A stretch of 64,000 nucleotides of DNA from positions 10,925,001 to 10,989,000 of the forward strand of contig NC_046681.1 in assembly GCF_009870125.1 (NCBI RefSeq), read 5' to 3'. Below the pieces are notes generated by a model. It ran no database searches and was not told the DNA's origin. It saw only the letters and a list, made by a program, of their open reading frames with translations. Made by a program: the position numbers and the translations under genes. This document shows, in pieces, positions 41,790-51,676 of the stretch. The stretch's first letter is position 1, and the number at the start of each line of letters is the position of its first letter. This stretch comes from Drosophila pseudoobscura (lineage: Eukaryota > Arthropoda > Insecta > Diptera > Drosophilidae).

Positions 41790-43814
41790 ATGGGGTAAGG
41801 CCTGTTTCGAGTGTAATTGTGGTTGAAATATTGAAAATTGTGTGGGAAAAATCGACGCCGTCGGTGGTGTCGCTGACATTTCCATGGTGTGTAGCGGGCG
41901 GCGTATATATACGTACGTACAGATTGTAGATGTATATATATAAATATGTGTGTGCGGTGTGTAATAGTAGGTGGGCTGTCCAATTATATATGTGTATAGA
42001 AGAGAAGAGTGTGTGATGTGTGCTTGAGACGGGAATCAAAGGCAAGGCTGCGGGGCCAAAGGCAAAGGGCTTAAGCATATAATGCAATTTAGTCGTCGGT
42101 TCGTCGCCAGTCGCCCGTCGCCCACGCAAACAGAACAGGAAGAGAAAAGAACGCGACGACGCAACGCACGGAATACGCATCCAACAGCAGCAATGTCAGC
42201 GTCTTGGTAATAGATAAGGACACGCATTAAATATTAATTAGTGGCGTGGGAGGAGGGGGGGGGGGGGGTTATAAAATGGAATTTTTAATTTAATCACACC
42301 TGTGTGCCGAACCCACCCACACTTCTTCTCCCTCTCTCTCTCTTTTTCTCTGTATATTCCACAGCGAACAACCGATTTTCACCTGCCAGGCGCATGTTTT
42401 CCATATTGATCCCAAGACGAAACGCACCTGGATCACAGCCAGCATGAAGGCCGTGAATGTGAGCTTTTTTTATGATAGCTCACGGAATCTGTATCGCATC
42501 ATAAGCGTCGAGGGCACCAAGGCGGTGATCAACTCCACCATCACCCCGAACATGACATTCACACAGACCTCCCAGAAGTTTGGCCAGTGGAGCGATGTGC
42601 GTGCAAACACGGTGTATGGCCTGGGCTTTGCCTCCGAGGCAGAGCTAACAAAGGTACTGCTCGATTGGCTGTAGTTTCCCCCATCTTAAGTGTTCCCTCT
42701 TTTTTCCCGTTTCAGTTTGTTGAGAAATTCCAGGAGGTGAAGGAGGCCACCAAGAATGCCATGAAATCGGCAAATGGCTCGAATGCGGTCACGCCCACCA
42801 CATCGGCCAATACTTCGCCCATTTCCGGAAGGGCCATTGGGGCAATGCAAAACGATAATACTGCCATCGATCCGCACACCGTGGAGCCGCCAAATATGAG
42901 CAATACAAACACACAGAACGCCAACCCGGACAGTCCCTCCCACAAGCTGCTGAACACCAGTGACGGCAAGCCGGATATTGGCTCGGCCACGTCCTCACCA
43001 CAGCCCACTAACGTAGGAGCAGGCGATTTAAGAGGCGGCGGCGGTGGCGGTGGTGTGACCATCTCCTCGGGCGGCAGCATTGTGGGTATGCATACGGGAC
43101 CCGGAGCGGGCGCCACAGCCGAGCAGCAGCTGAAATACGAGAACGAACGCCTGAAAATGGCACTGGCACAAAGGTGAGGCATGGCAGCGGATTATCCTGG
43201 GGATGCTTAAAGTATTCTCCCTTTTTTTCTGCAGCTGTGCCAATGCCAAGAAATGGGAAATCGAGCTGGCGACCTTAAAGAACAACAACGTACGCCTGAC
43301 CAGTGCATTACAGGTGAGATCTCAGTTCAATTAAACCATGTCCCACACTGAAACCTTTCTCTCTCTCCTCTTTAGGAATCTACGGCCAATGTGGACGAAT
43401 GGAAGCGTCAGTTGCACACCTACAAGGAGGAGAATATACGTCTAAAGCGTGAAATGGATCTGATGCGTGTGGGCGGTGGTGCTGGAGCTGCGGCTGCTGC
43501 AGCTGCTGGGGGAGCCACAGAAGATGAGCTGCGTCGCGAAGTGGCTGCTTTGAAGGCGCGCACGGAGCAACAGCAGGCCGAGCTGCTGCAGCAGGAACTA
43601 GAGCTTAAGACGGTGAATCTAACCCTAAGGGAAAAGTGCAATGATCAGACTGTAAGTGCAAGTGGAATATCATCGAAGAGCATACTATAAACATCTTTTG
43701 TTGCAGCTGGCAAAACTGAGCGAACTGAATGTGTTGTTTGCCAAGCAGCTGTCGGAGCTGTATGCCGTGCAAAAGGATATGGAAAATGTCATACATCCCG
43801 CCAAGTGCACTTGA
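41790..43814 (+). CDS. homer: Homer, EVH1-domain postsynaptic scaffold
   Basis: Scaffold whose EVH1 domain binds proline-rich PPxxF-type ligands (Shank, IP3 and ryanodine receptors, metabotropic glutamate receptors in animals) and whose C-terminal coiled coil makes oligomers. Coding exons: 41,790-41,794 (only ATGGG), 42,365-42,653, 42,716-43,173, 43,235-43,313, 43,376-43,651, 43,707-43,814; 404 residues. The first exon's five bases join to give [18 protein letters not shown], the conserved homer start. EVH1 covers residues 1-~112 ([34 protein letters not shown]). Residues ~115-240 are Asn/Ser/Thr-rich linker with a Gly run. From ~245 to the end heptads indicate coiled coil ([33 protein letters not shown]). 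The last exon ends HPAKCT. A second ORF begins 100 bases further on. Confidence 0.97.
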
Positions 43815-43893
43815 GACACAGAGTCGGGGGTTAAAAGAAAGGTTTGCCCGGAGATCTTTCAGTATTTCGTTATCTATAAAGTGCATTCCTTAG

Positions 43894-44340
43894 GTTTCAG
43901 CGCAGGAACAGACAATGGCAAGCAAAACTACAACGACATCATCGACCACCACCACCACTACATCAGCAACCACAACTAGTAAACGTTATCTAAGCAATTT
44001 TCTTATGGCCGAGGCCGAGAGCACGCTCTCGAATGTCACCTCGATCCACACCCAGCTGCAGTCGTCGCTGTACGAGACCCAGAACACGGCACAGCTGAAA
44101 GCCCTCGACAAGCACTCGGCATTGCTGCAGGAGCTGCACCAACGACAGGCGGCACCGCGACGCCGCAGCAGCAGCTCCGTGGCCGCCAGTGAAGCAGCTG
44201 TCGCCGCCGCTGCCGCTGCCGCTGCGGAGGCTGCCGAAGCCGCCTCTGGTGGGGGGGCAAAAACTGCCACAATACTCGTATCGAAATCAAAAACTAAAAC
44301 CGGGCTGCCCCTGTTGCTGAAAAATTCCATTAACAATTAG
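43894..44340 (+). CDS. Second ORF after homer: downstream cistron or alternative homer last exon
   Basis: From ATG 43,915 (context CAGACAATGG, good) a frame of 141 codons runs to TAG at 44,338-44,340. It encodes a Thr/Ser-rich start, a helical middle (FLMAEAESTLSNVTSIHTQL, LKALDKHSALLQELHQRQ) and an Ala-rich, basic tail. The frame opens right after an acceptor-like TTCCTTAG at 43,893. Splicing homer exon 5 (which ends in phase 0 at 43,651) to 43,894 would keep frame and give Homer a new C-terminus, replacing the last zipper exon. The alternative is a dicistronic mRNA with 100 bases between the stop and the second ATG, since no promoter is evident. It shares homer's 3' UTR and poly(A) region. 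I do not recognise the sequence. Coding potential is likely; mode of expression is open. Confidence 0.55.
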   Translation, partial: VSAQEQTMASKTTTTSSTTTTTTSATTTSKRYLSNFLMAEAESTLSNVTSIHTQLQSSLYETQNTAQLKALDKHSALLQELHQRQAAPRRRSSSSVAASEAAVAAAAAAAAEAAEAASGGGAKTATILVSKSKTKTGLPLLLKNSINN

Positions 44341-45671
44341 AGAAAATCGAAGCGAACGGAAGGAAGGAAGGAAGGAAGGAGAAAGAAGAAATTATGTAGT
44401 CAGGCGGCATTTTTGTAATCTTTATATATTGGTAGTTTGTATACAAAAAGAAAGGCGAGAAAAACGTCAAAACGGAAACAAGGCACGCACCCCCCTTTAT
44501 GTAATTGTAACCCCCATGCCCCGCCACTCAAATCGTTGTGGGCTTGGATTTCGTCATTTGTATGTATAGCGTATTTTTTGTGCCCCCCACAACCACCCCC
44601 AACCCCAACCCCAGTATTTTCGAATCGTCTCAACTTTTTTAAAAGAAATTTGATTCAATTCTCGTGCGCGAATATTCCCAGTGCAATACTCGTATTTATG
44701 CAATATATAAACAACAATGATATTATATGTATGTATGTATGTATGTGCTCTACACACTTTCAGCTAATTGTTAATTAATTTTTAATGAGAGCTTGACAAT
44801 GAAAACATCTGCCCAAAAACCCAAACTCATTTCACAAAGAAATTCTATCGAACAAAGCGACTGGCATTTTATTTTGTAAATGTGCTCGAAAAATGTATTC
44901 GTGTTTTTTTTTTATATGTAGTATTTTTAGACGAAACTTTGTATTGTATTTTCGAAAAACGCTAGGCAAAAACCCTATTTAAATATTTATTTATTGTATT
45001 TTTTGTGTATTTTAAACTGTATTCGAAACACCCCTCCAATCATCAATTTATTGCAATTTATACTGATAATTTCCACTAAAATTATACATAATACTACTAT
45101 ATATATAAAAATATATGAATTTAACGTATGTATAACTAAACAATGACTTAGACGACGAAACATACTAAAAGAAGGCGTAAAAACGGAAACCATTTATGGT
45201 CTATGAAAAGTAAAGAGAATTTTATAAATGAATGAACGCGGGAGACACAAAGTCCCAGTAAATAAACGAACAAAAAAACACCTAGCAAAGTAATTTAAAC
45301 GAATACCAAGTCAAGAGTCATGTGGAAAACTAGTTTAATATATTAACAAATTATATAAATATAAATGCTAACTCGGAAAAAAGCCAGCAACAAAATAGTA
45401 CATAATAAAAAATATAAAAAATAATCCTCCTTACACAGCCACACCACACCACACCACACCACGCCCACTAAAAACGGAACCCACTAAACGAAACGGTTAT
45501 GAAGCGGTACAGTTTGTACATTTGCGGTTATATTCAAGCCACACTTGTTATGCCATGCAGCATTTTGCTGCACGCATAATCTATCCCAGTTGACAAGCAA
45601 ATAATACAAAATAACGAAAACGAAAAATGAAAATGAAAATGTTGAACATACAAACAATTTAGCAGTTAAAT

Positions 45672-45720
45672 AATAAAAGGCAAACGAAATGCGGAAATAT
45701 ACATAAATATATGAAATAAA
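45672..45720 (+). terminator. Poly(A) signals at the end of the homer transcription unit
   Basis: AATAAA at 45,672-45,677 and again at 45,715-45,720. They end an A+T-rich stretch from 44,341 that holds GAAG and TATG microsatellites (about 44,358-44,380 and 44,728-44,745) and no other gene; this is a probable 1.4-1.9 kb 3' UTR. Confidence 0.55.
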
Positions 45721-46061
45721 TAAAACTCAAATTCAATCAAAGTGGTTTCTCTTTTTTATAGATGGATTTTGTGGGCTTGGCACCTGCCGAAGAAAGACAG
45801 AAAGAAACAGGCATTGTTTTGGTATGATTTGGTATTAGATATTTATGGCTCATTTTCTCTGCTACTGAGACACTTTCATAATTGTAATCTTTGAGGACGA
45901 GCTAAGGGGTTACAGCAAAGTCCAACCAAAACCATTAGCCGTATTGGTAAATGCTCCTAAAATCGTGAAAAATACCCTCGATGGACCGCGATTTATCAAG
46001 AATTTACGTGTTGAAAATATTTGGCGCTGGGAAATGGCTATTTTTTAATGGAATTTAGTAA

Positions 46062-47787
46062 TTAGTTTTCAAGCTCGAATAAAATGATATCCTTGAAGGT
46101 AAATTACTCCATGCATATGCACCAATATGATACAGTGATCAAATTTGGACGAAATCGTTGTTGGGAACAAACAAGTTTCTCCACGATTACCTTGTTCATT
46201 TTATCAAATATATTTCCCCCCGAAAAAACACAGAAACAAGCAATCCATGCCCAACGAAACCCGAGTTGTCAAATTCGTCAACGTGTGAGAATACTGAAAT
46301 ATTATTAGTATTATAAAGTGTACCGGCTGGAACAGACAACACAAAAATTGTAAATTTTCCAAGTTTTATTCGGTTTAAATTTTGACTAGAGATTAAGAAT
46401 AAAGTGAAATTATGTTTAAGCTAGTTTAAGAAAAAAGTGAAAAACAAAAAAACACAAACAGAACCAAACAAAAAAAGACAGTGAAAAGAAAACAAAAGAG
46501 GTTCGTTTTGTAAGAAAGCATTTAGTTCCTGCTCGAGTAATAAGTTCACTCTATTTAGGCTCATCTCTGTCTAAGGCTCTACACAGGCTCTGTATGCAAC
46601 ACAGACCAACCAAACCAACGATGGCTACAAAAAAAGACAGTGAAAAGAAAACAAAAGAGGTTCGTTTTGTAAGAAAGCATTTAGTTCCTGCTCGAGTAAT
46701 AAGTTCACTCTATTTAGGCTCATCTCTGTCTAAGGCTCTACACAGGCTCTGTATGCAACACAGACCAACCAAACCAACGATGGCTACAAAAAAAGACAGT
46801 GAAAAGAAAACAAAAGAGGTTCGTTTTGTAAGAAAGCATTTAGTTCCTGCTCGAGTAATAAGTTCACTCTATTTAGGCTCATCTCTGTCTTTGGCTCTAC
46901 ACAGGCTCTGTATGCAACACAGACCAACCAAACCAACGATGGCTACAAAAAAAGACAGTGAAAAGAAAACAAAAGAGGTTCGTTTTGTAAGAAATCATTT
47001 AGTTCCTGCTCGAGTAATAAGTTCACTCTATTTAGGCGCATCTCTGTCTTAGGTTCTACACAGGTCTCTGTAGGCAACACAAACCAACCAACCCAACAAT
47101 GGCTACAAAAAAAGACAGTGAAAATAAAACAAAATTGGTTCGTTTTGTAAGAAAGCATTTAGTTCCTGCTCGAGTAATAAGTTCACTCTATTTAGGCTCA
47201 TCTCTGTCTTTGGCTCTACACAGGCTCTGTATGCAACACAGACCAACCAAACCAACAATGGCTCCTGTATATTTACAATTACCCGAGAAACAATAAAATA
47301 ACAACTAAAAGGCTCTTTCGGTAAGAAACAATTAATTAAGTTAATATCCACCATACTACTGCATGTATTATAATCCAACAGATCAACTGTGGGGCCCTTC
47401 TAATGTCTCCGTCGTTGTCAACGTCATCGACTGCAGACTCGCTTGGTTTTTTTATGAACCCATTGAAGCATACATATATTTTGATAATTACACATATTCT
47501 ATTTTGATACTAATAATTATATATTTTTATACCAAAAACAAAGGGATTGTCAACTTATTTCAAAGAGAATTGGGTGACAAAAAAAGCGGGGCATGGCGTT
47601 AGATTAGATTTATAAATAATGCATGAAGGCCTGGAATAATGCACTATTGATAGATGATTAATTCCGACGCAATATCCATATCCAAAATCCATGTTTTTGC
47701 TTCAAAAACTAAACCAAATGTCGCACTTTTAAAGCTGATTGTCATGTACTTTCTGTCACATGCACGTTCGTTGTAATTGACAGATCA
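46062..47787 (+). mobile_element. Dispersed repeat, copy A, probable nonautonomous DNA element with 159-bp tandem units
   Basis: Homologous to 50,399-51,676 in the same orientation. From 46,138 to about 47,635 the two are almost identical, apart from the number of tandem units; the outer edges are more diverged. Layout: ~400-bp left part, array of five 159-bp units (46,471-47,262), ~370-bp A+T-rich right part, ~150-bp diverged tail. No inverted termini or target duplication were recognisable. A central minisatellite with ~150-bp units is typical of DINE-1/Helitron-like nonautonomous elements of Drosophila, which makes that class the leading guess; a local segmental duplication is the alternative. 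Confidence 0.7.
46471..47262 (+). repeat. 159-bp tandem array, five units, open in frame
   Basis: GATGGCTACAAAAAAAGACAG-type junctions recur with ATG at 46,621, 46,780, 46,939, 47,099 and 47,258, a spacing of 159 (once 160). Units 1-3 are nearly identical; unit 4 differs (TAAGAAATCATTTAG, TAGGCGCATCTC, an extra base). As 159 is 53 codons, units 1-3 form one frame repeating MATKKDSEKKTKEVRFVRKH and LVPARVISSLYLGSSLS; the extra base ends this continuity. Whether it is ever translated is unknown. Confidence 0.9.
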
Positions 47788-48115
47788 AGAGCTTCCGTCT
47801 TATTTCCAAGTTTTATATTTCTCCGCTTTATGATACACTTTTAAGAAGTGAAATGGTTTATTGACCTGCATAGATGCAGCCATCTGTGGAGTTGGAAGTC
47901 TCTCAGGAATCTCTTGGCATAATGAATTCTGAGGACATTCCTAGGAAAAGAGAGTACATTTTCACAGCGTAGAAGAGCTTTAGAGTTCAGATGAGTGTAA
48001 AATTATATCTCATACACATATGTCCTAGTGCACACGATACCATTTTAATACACTATGCCTTGAAATGCCCACGTTCTTATTTATCTAAAAATTAACTCAA
48101 CGAATTTGTACAAGT

Positions 48116-48121
48116 TTTATT
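48116..48121 (-). terminator. Poly(A) signal of Aatf
   Basis: TTTATT on the plus strand, AATAAA on the gene strand, about 220 bases after the stop codon. Confidence 0.6.
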
Positions 48122-48340
48122 CCTAGATATTTCATTTGTGTACAAATATTTCATACAGGTTTGCTTCTTCGGTTTTGCAATTGCAGAAAACGAGAACATT
48201 TTCCCCTGTTATATTGAAGATTACTTTGTTTCTCGGTGAGGCCGTGTTATTTCCTATCCAGCGTAGAGCAAAGTTTTTGATTGCTTTTTTTTTAAATTGA
48301 AAGAATTTGTATAATCTATAGAAAATGTACACATATTTTT

Positions 48341-49895
48341 CTAGACAAACAACGATTTATACAGCTCGGACTTGGAGCTTTCCGTCCACTCGCTAGCCTC
48401 GTTCGGAGCCATGAAATTTGTGAGCTTATTGTGCACCACATAGCTGCAATAATAGCAGGGTGATTAGTAGAGGTTTCAACTCTCTATTGGCTTCAATTAC
48501 TCACCGCAACTTGCGCCCTTTGCTGGCTCTGGTGTCCACCTTTTTCTTCATCTTCTGACGCAACTTCTGCAGCTCCACAAACTGTTTGGTGATCTCACTC
48601 ATGTTCGATGAGGTGCTGGCCTTGTATTCAATCAATTCGCGCAGCTGCTGATGGTAGAAGTCGCTGTCGTCGTAGACATGGGCCTGCCGCTGCGGTGGTT
48701 CATTTTCTTGCTGCTGCTTCTCTGGCTGGATGTTGCTCTTCAGCGTCTGGGATTTCTCAACAAGTGCCTCACGATTGGCCAACGCACTGTCGATCTTCTT
48801 GATGATGTCGTAGTCCTCCTGCAGCGACTTTCGCTTCAGACCCGCTCCTGGCGTCAAGAGTTTCGTGCGATCGTCCCACTTGAGCAACACTTCATTGCGG
48901 TAGCCCGACATGTTCTCGAAGTTGCTTTGCAGGAAATTCGCAAAGACCTTCAATGGTGGTTCTGTGTCCTCCGATGACACTGTCTTTCGCTTGACCGATA
49001 TCCTTGTCTCCGAGTTCTGTTGAATGAGCGCCGATTGCAGGGCGAGCAGTTGCTGCAGGAGTTTCGAGGAGCGTTCCCGGGCCTCGCTCAGCACCGACTG
49101 GAGTTCCTCGTTTTCGGAGCCAACGGTTTTTAGGGTCTCGGGCGGAGGAAGCTGATTCGCTTTGCTGGTGACCTTTTGCGTGTTGATACGCAGCTCGAGG
49201 AGACGTTCCCAGATGCGCAGTTGGTTCTGGACGCAGAGACCTTTTTGGATTTCAGCTTGCGGATTCGATTTGGACATGACATCAGAGGGTTTGATGCTAT
49301 CATCAGCCTCTTCATCGTCTTCGTCATCATCATCTACATCGTCGTCTTCATCATCGTCGTCCTCCTCGTCGTCGAAATCTTCATCATCCTCTTCTGCACT
49401 ATCCACTGCTTCTTCGGTTCCAGATCTAAGCTTCTGATTAAAGGAGGACAGTGCATCATCTTCATCATCATCATCATCATCATCATCCTCTCCATCACTT
49501 TCACCATCATCGTTATCATCGTCTCTAGCTAATTTTCCAGCTTTCGCTTTCAATTTCTGATTAAAGGCAGCCAAAGCATCATTCTCTTCATCGCTATCGC
49601 TGTCTTCATAGGGCACATCCTCCTCGCTCTGGTCATCCTCCAGTTCCTTTCGACTGCTGATCTTTCCCTTGTAGCGCTCACTCTGCTCCGACAGCAGCTT
49701 CACATTCCGCTTGCGTATGTCCGTGCTCCGGCCATCGGGCAGATCGTATTCGTCTTGCTCGAAATCCACGACGCGCGGCCCAGTGGCCGCATCAAAGTCC
49801 GAGTCTTCCTCCGAATCGCTGCCATTGGGATGCGCCAGCAGTTGGCTGACTTTATCCGCCACTGTTTGTGGCTGTTTCTTTGATTTTCGTAGCAT
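48341..49895 (-). CDS. Aatf: AATF/Che-1/Bfr2-family nucleolar protein
   Basis: Orthologue of AATF (yeast Bfr2), a nucleolar factor of the small-subunit processome for early 18S rRNA maturation; in mammals it also acts as a transcription cofactor. Two exons: 49,895-48,505 and 48,443-48,341, 61-bp intron (GTGAGTAA to TATTGCAG); 497 residues. The start is ATG 49,895 (MLRKSKKQPQ); an upstream TTG extends the frame but is not a eukaryotic start. Residues ~25-60 hold VVDFEQDEYDLP; ~85-205 are extremely Asp/Glu-rich, encoded by long GAT/GAC/GAA runs; ~215-320 form the AATF domain (QNQLRIWERLLELRINTQK); ~390-497 the Traube-type C-terminal domain (YDDSDFYHQQLRELIEYKAS, MKKKVDTRASKGRKLR). The short second exon supplies YVVHNKLTNFMAP, conserved in the family. 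Its promoter carries a DRE. Confidence 0.95.
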
Positions 49896-49958
49896 ATTTG
49901 TCAATAATTTAATCTATTTTGATTTGGGACCACATGTCAACGTTATTAGGGATCGACT

Positions 49959-49966
49959 TATCGATA
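49959..49966 (-). promoter_or_regulatory. DRE and motif-6 core promoter of Aatf
   Basis: TATCGATA, the DREF-binding element, lies 64 bases upstream of the Aatf start codon. Several ATATACCG words (GGTATAT on the gene strand) follow between 49,970 and 50,030. This combination is typical of Drosophila housekeeping promoters and fits a ribosome-biogenesis gene with a short leader. Confidence 0.75.
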
Positions 49967-49983
49967 AAATATACCGTACGACC

Positions 49984-50138
49984 GTCAGAAATATACCGAA
50001 ACATACCGTCTCATTTTAAAAATATACCGTTTATATACTGACGAATTCAAGTTATATTTTACATATTCCTCGTTTTTGATCTTCCGTGGAATATTCTCAG
50101 CTATATAGCACATTTAGCCATGCCCACATAGTTTTATA
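49984..50138 (-). repeat. Dispersed ~150-bp repeat, arm 2 (upstream of Aatf)
   Basis: Reverse complement of 41,496-41,646 with few changes. The promoter-word end faces Aatf, just as the same end of arm 1 faces homer, so the orientation relative to the downstream gene is the same in both cases. Confidence 0.88.
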
Positions 50139-50398
50139 CGATGGATGATACTGTTTGCAGATTGTTGAGGCAGCTTTTTTTAACTTAAAAATCATTAAAT
50201 CAACTAAATTAATCAATTCTCATAAGACTTTAATTTGTAAGAGAGATATTAAATTTGTATTTTTATTTTTGGTCAAAAAGCTCAATTAAATTTGCTACAT
50301 GACAACTACATAGAGATGTTTTCCTCACGGAGGCACCTGCCGAGAGCAAGAGCTAGATGGAAATTATTTTCAACGGAAATTTAATTCAAATATGGTGA

Positions 50399-51676
50399 AT
50401 AGTTTTCAAGCTCGAATAAAATGATATATCCTTGAAGATCAATTACTCGTACGAACATATGGCTCGTATGCATGTTCATATGATATATGATATAGTGCTC
50501 AAATTTGGACGAAATCGTTGTTGGGAACAAACAAGTTTCTCCACGATTACCTTGTTCATTTTATCAAATATATTTCCCCCCGAAAAACACAGAAACAAGC
50601 AATCCATGCCCAACGAAACCCGAGTTGTCAAATTCGTCAACGTGTGAGAATACTGAAATATTATTAGTATTATAAAGTGTACCGGCTGGAACAGACAACA
50701 CAAAAATTGTAAATTTTCCAAGTTTTATTCGGTTTAAATTTTGACTAGAGATTAAGAATAAAGTGAAATTATGTTTAAGATAGTTTAAGAAAAAAGTGAA
50801 AAACAAAAAAACACAAACAGAAACAAACAAAAAAAGACAGTGAAAAGAAAACAAAAGAGGTTCGTTTTGTAAGAAATCATTTAGTTCCTGCTCGAGTAAT
50901 AAGTTCACTCTATTTAGGCGCATCTCTGTCTTAGGTTCTACACAGGTCTCTGTAGGCAACACAGACCAACCAAACCAACAATGGCTACAAAAAAAGACAG
51001 TGAAAATAAAACAAAATTGGTTCGTTTTGTAAGAAAGCATTTAGTTCCTGCTCGAGTAATAAGTTCACTCTATTTAGGCTCATCTCTGTCTTTGGCTCTA
51101 CACAGGCTCTGTATGCAACACAGACCAACCAAACCAACAATGGCTCCTGTATATTTACAATTACCCGAGAAACAATAAAATAACAACTAAAAGGCTCTTT
51201 CGGTAAGAAACAATTAATTAAGTTAATATCCACCATACTACTGCATGTATTATAATCCAACAGATCAACTGTGGGGCCCTTCTAATGTCTCCGTCGTTGT
51301 CAACGTCATCGACTGCAGACTCGCTTGGTTTTTTTATGAACCCATTGAAGCATACATATATTTTGATAATTACACATATTCTATTTTGATACTAACAATT
51401 ATATATTTTTATACCAAAAACAAAGGGATTGTCAACTTATTTCAAAGAGAATTGGGTGACAAAAAAGCGGGGCATGGCGTTAGATTAGATTTATAAATAA
51501 TGCATGAAGGCCTGGAATACTTCACTATTTGTTTGATTGATAGACGATTAATTCTGACGGAAAATCCAGTGCCAAAATCGATGTTTTTGCCTCAAAAACT
51601 AAACCAAAAGTCGCACTTTTAAAGCTGATTGTCATGTACTTTCTGTCACATGCACATTCGTTGTAATTGACAGACT
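50399..51676 (+). mobile_element. Dispersed repeat, copy B, same family as copy A
   Basis: Same order as copy A but with two 159-bp units (ATG at 50,981 and 51,140) instead of five. Its first unit carries the variant bases of unit 4 of copy A (AAGAAATCATTTAG, GGCGCATCTC, TAGGTTCTACACAGGTCTC), so the copies differ by the absence of units 1-3. It lacks the single-base changes seen in unit 4 of copy A near ACAAACCAACCAACCC. The 5' ~100 bp and 3' ~150 bp are more diverged than the core. Confidence 0.75.

Larger units (their letters stand above)
45721..48340. other. Spacer between homer and Aatf 3' ends, mostly repeat copy A
   Basis: No ordinary gene. Most of the interval (46,062-47,787) is the dispersed repeat described separately; the rest is A+T-rich and unremarkable. 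Aatf's 3' UTR takes the last ~220 bases. Confidence 0.6.

Noticed and set aside
45779-50340. Shared 12-mer GGCACCTGCCGA upstream of both big repeat copies
   Set aside because: Distances to the repeat edges differ (about 280 versus 66 bases) and flanking bases do not align, so chance is likely.
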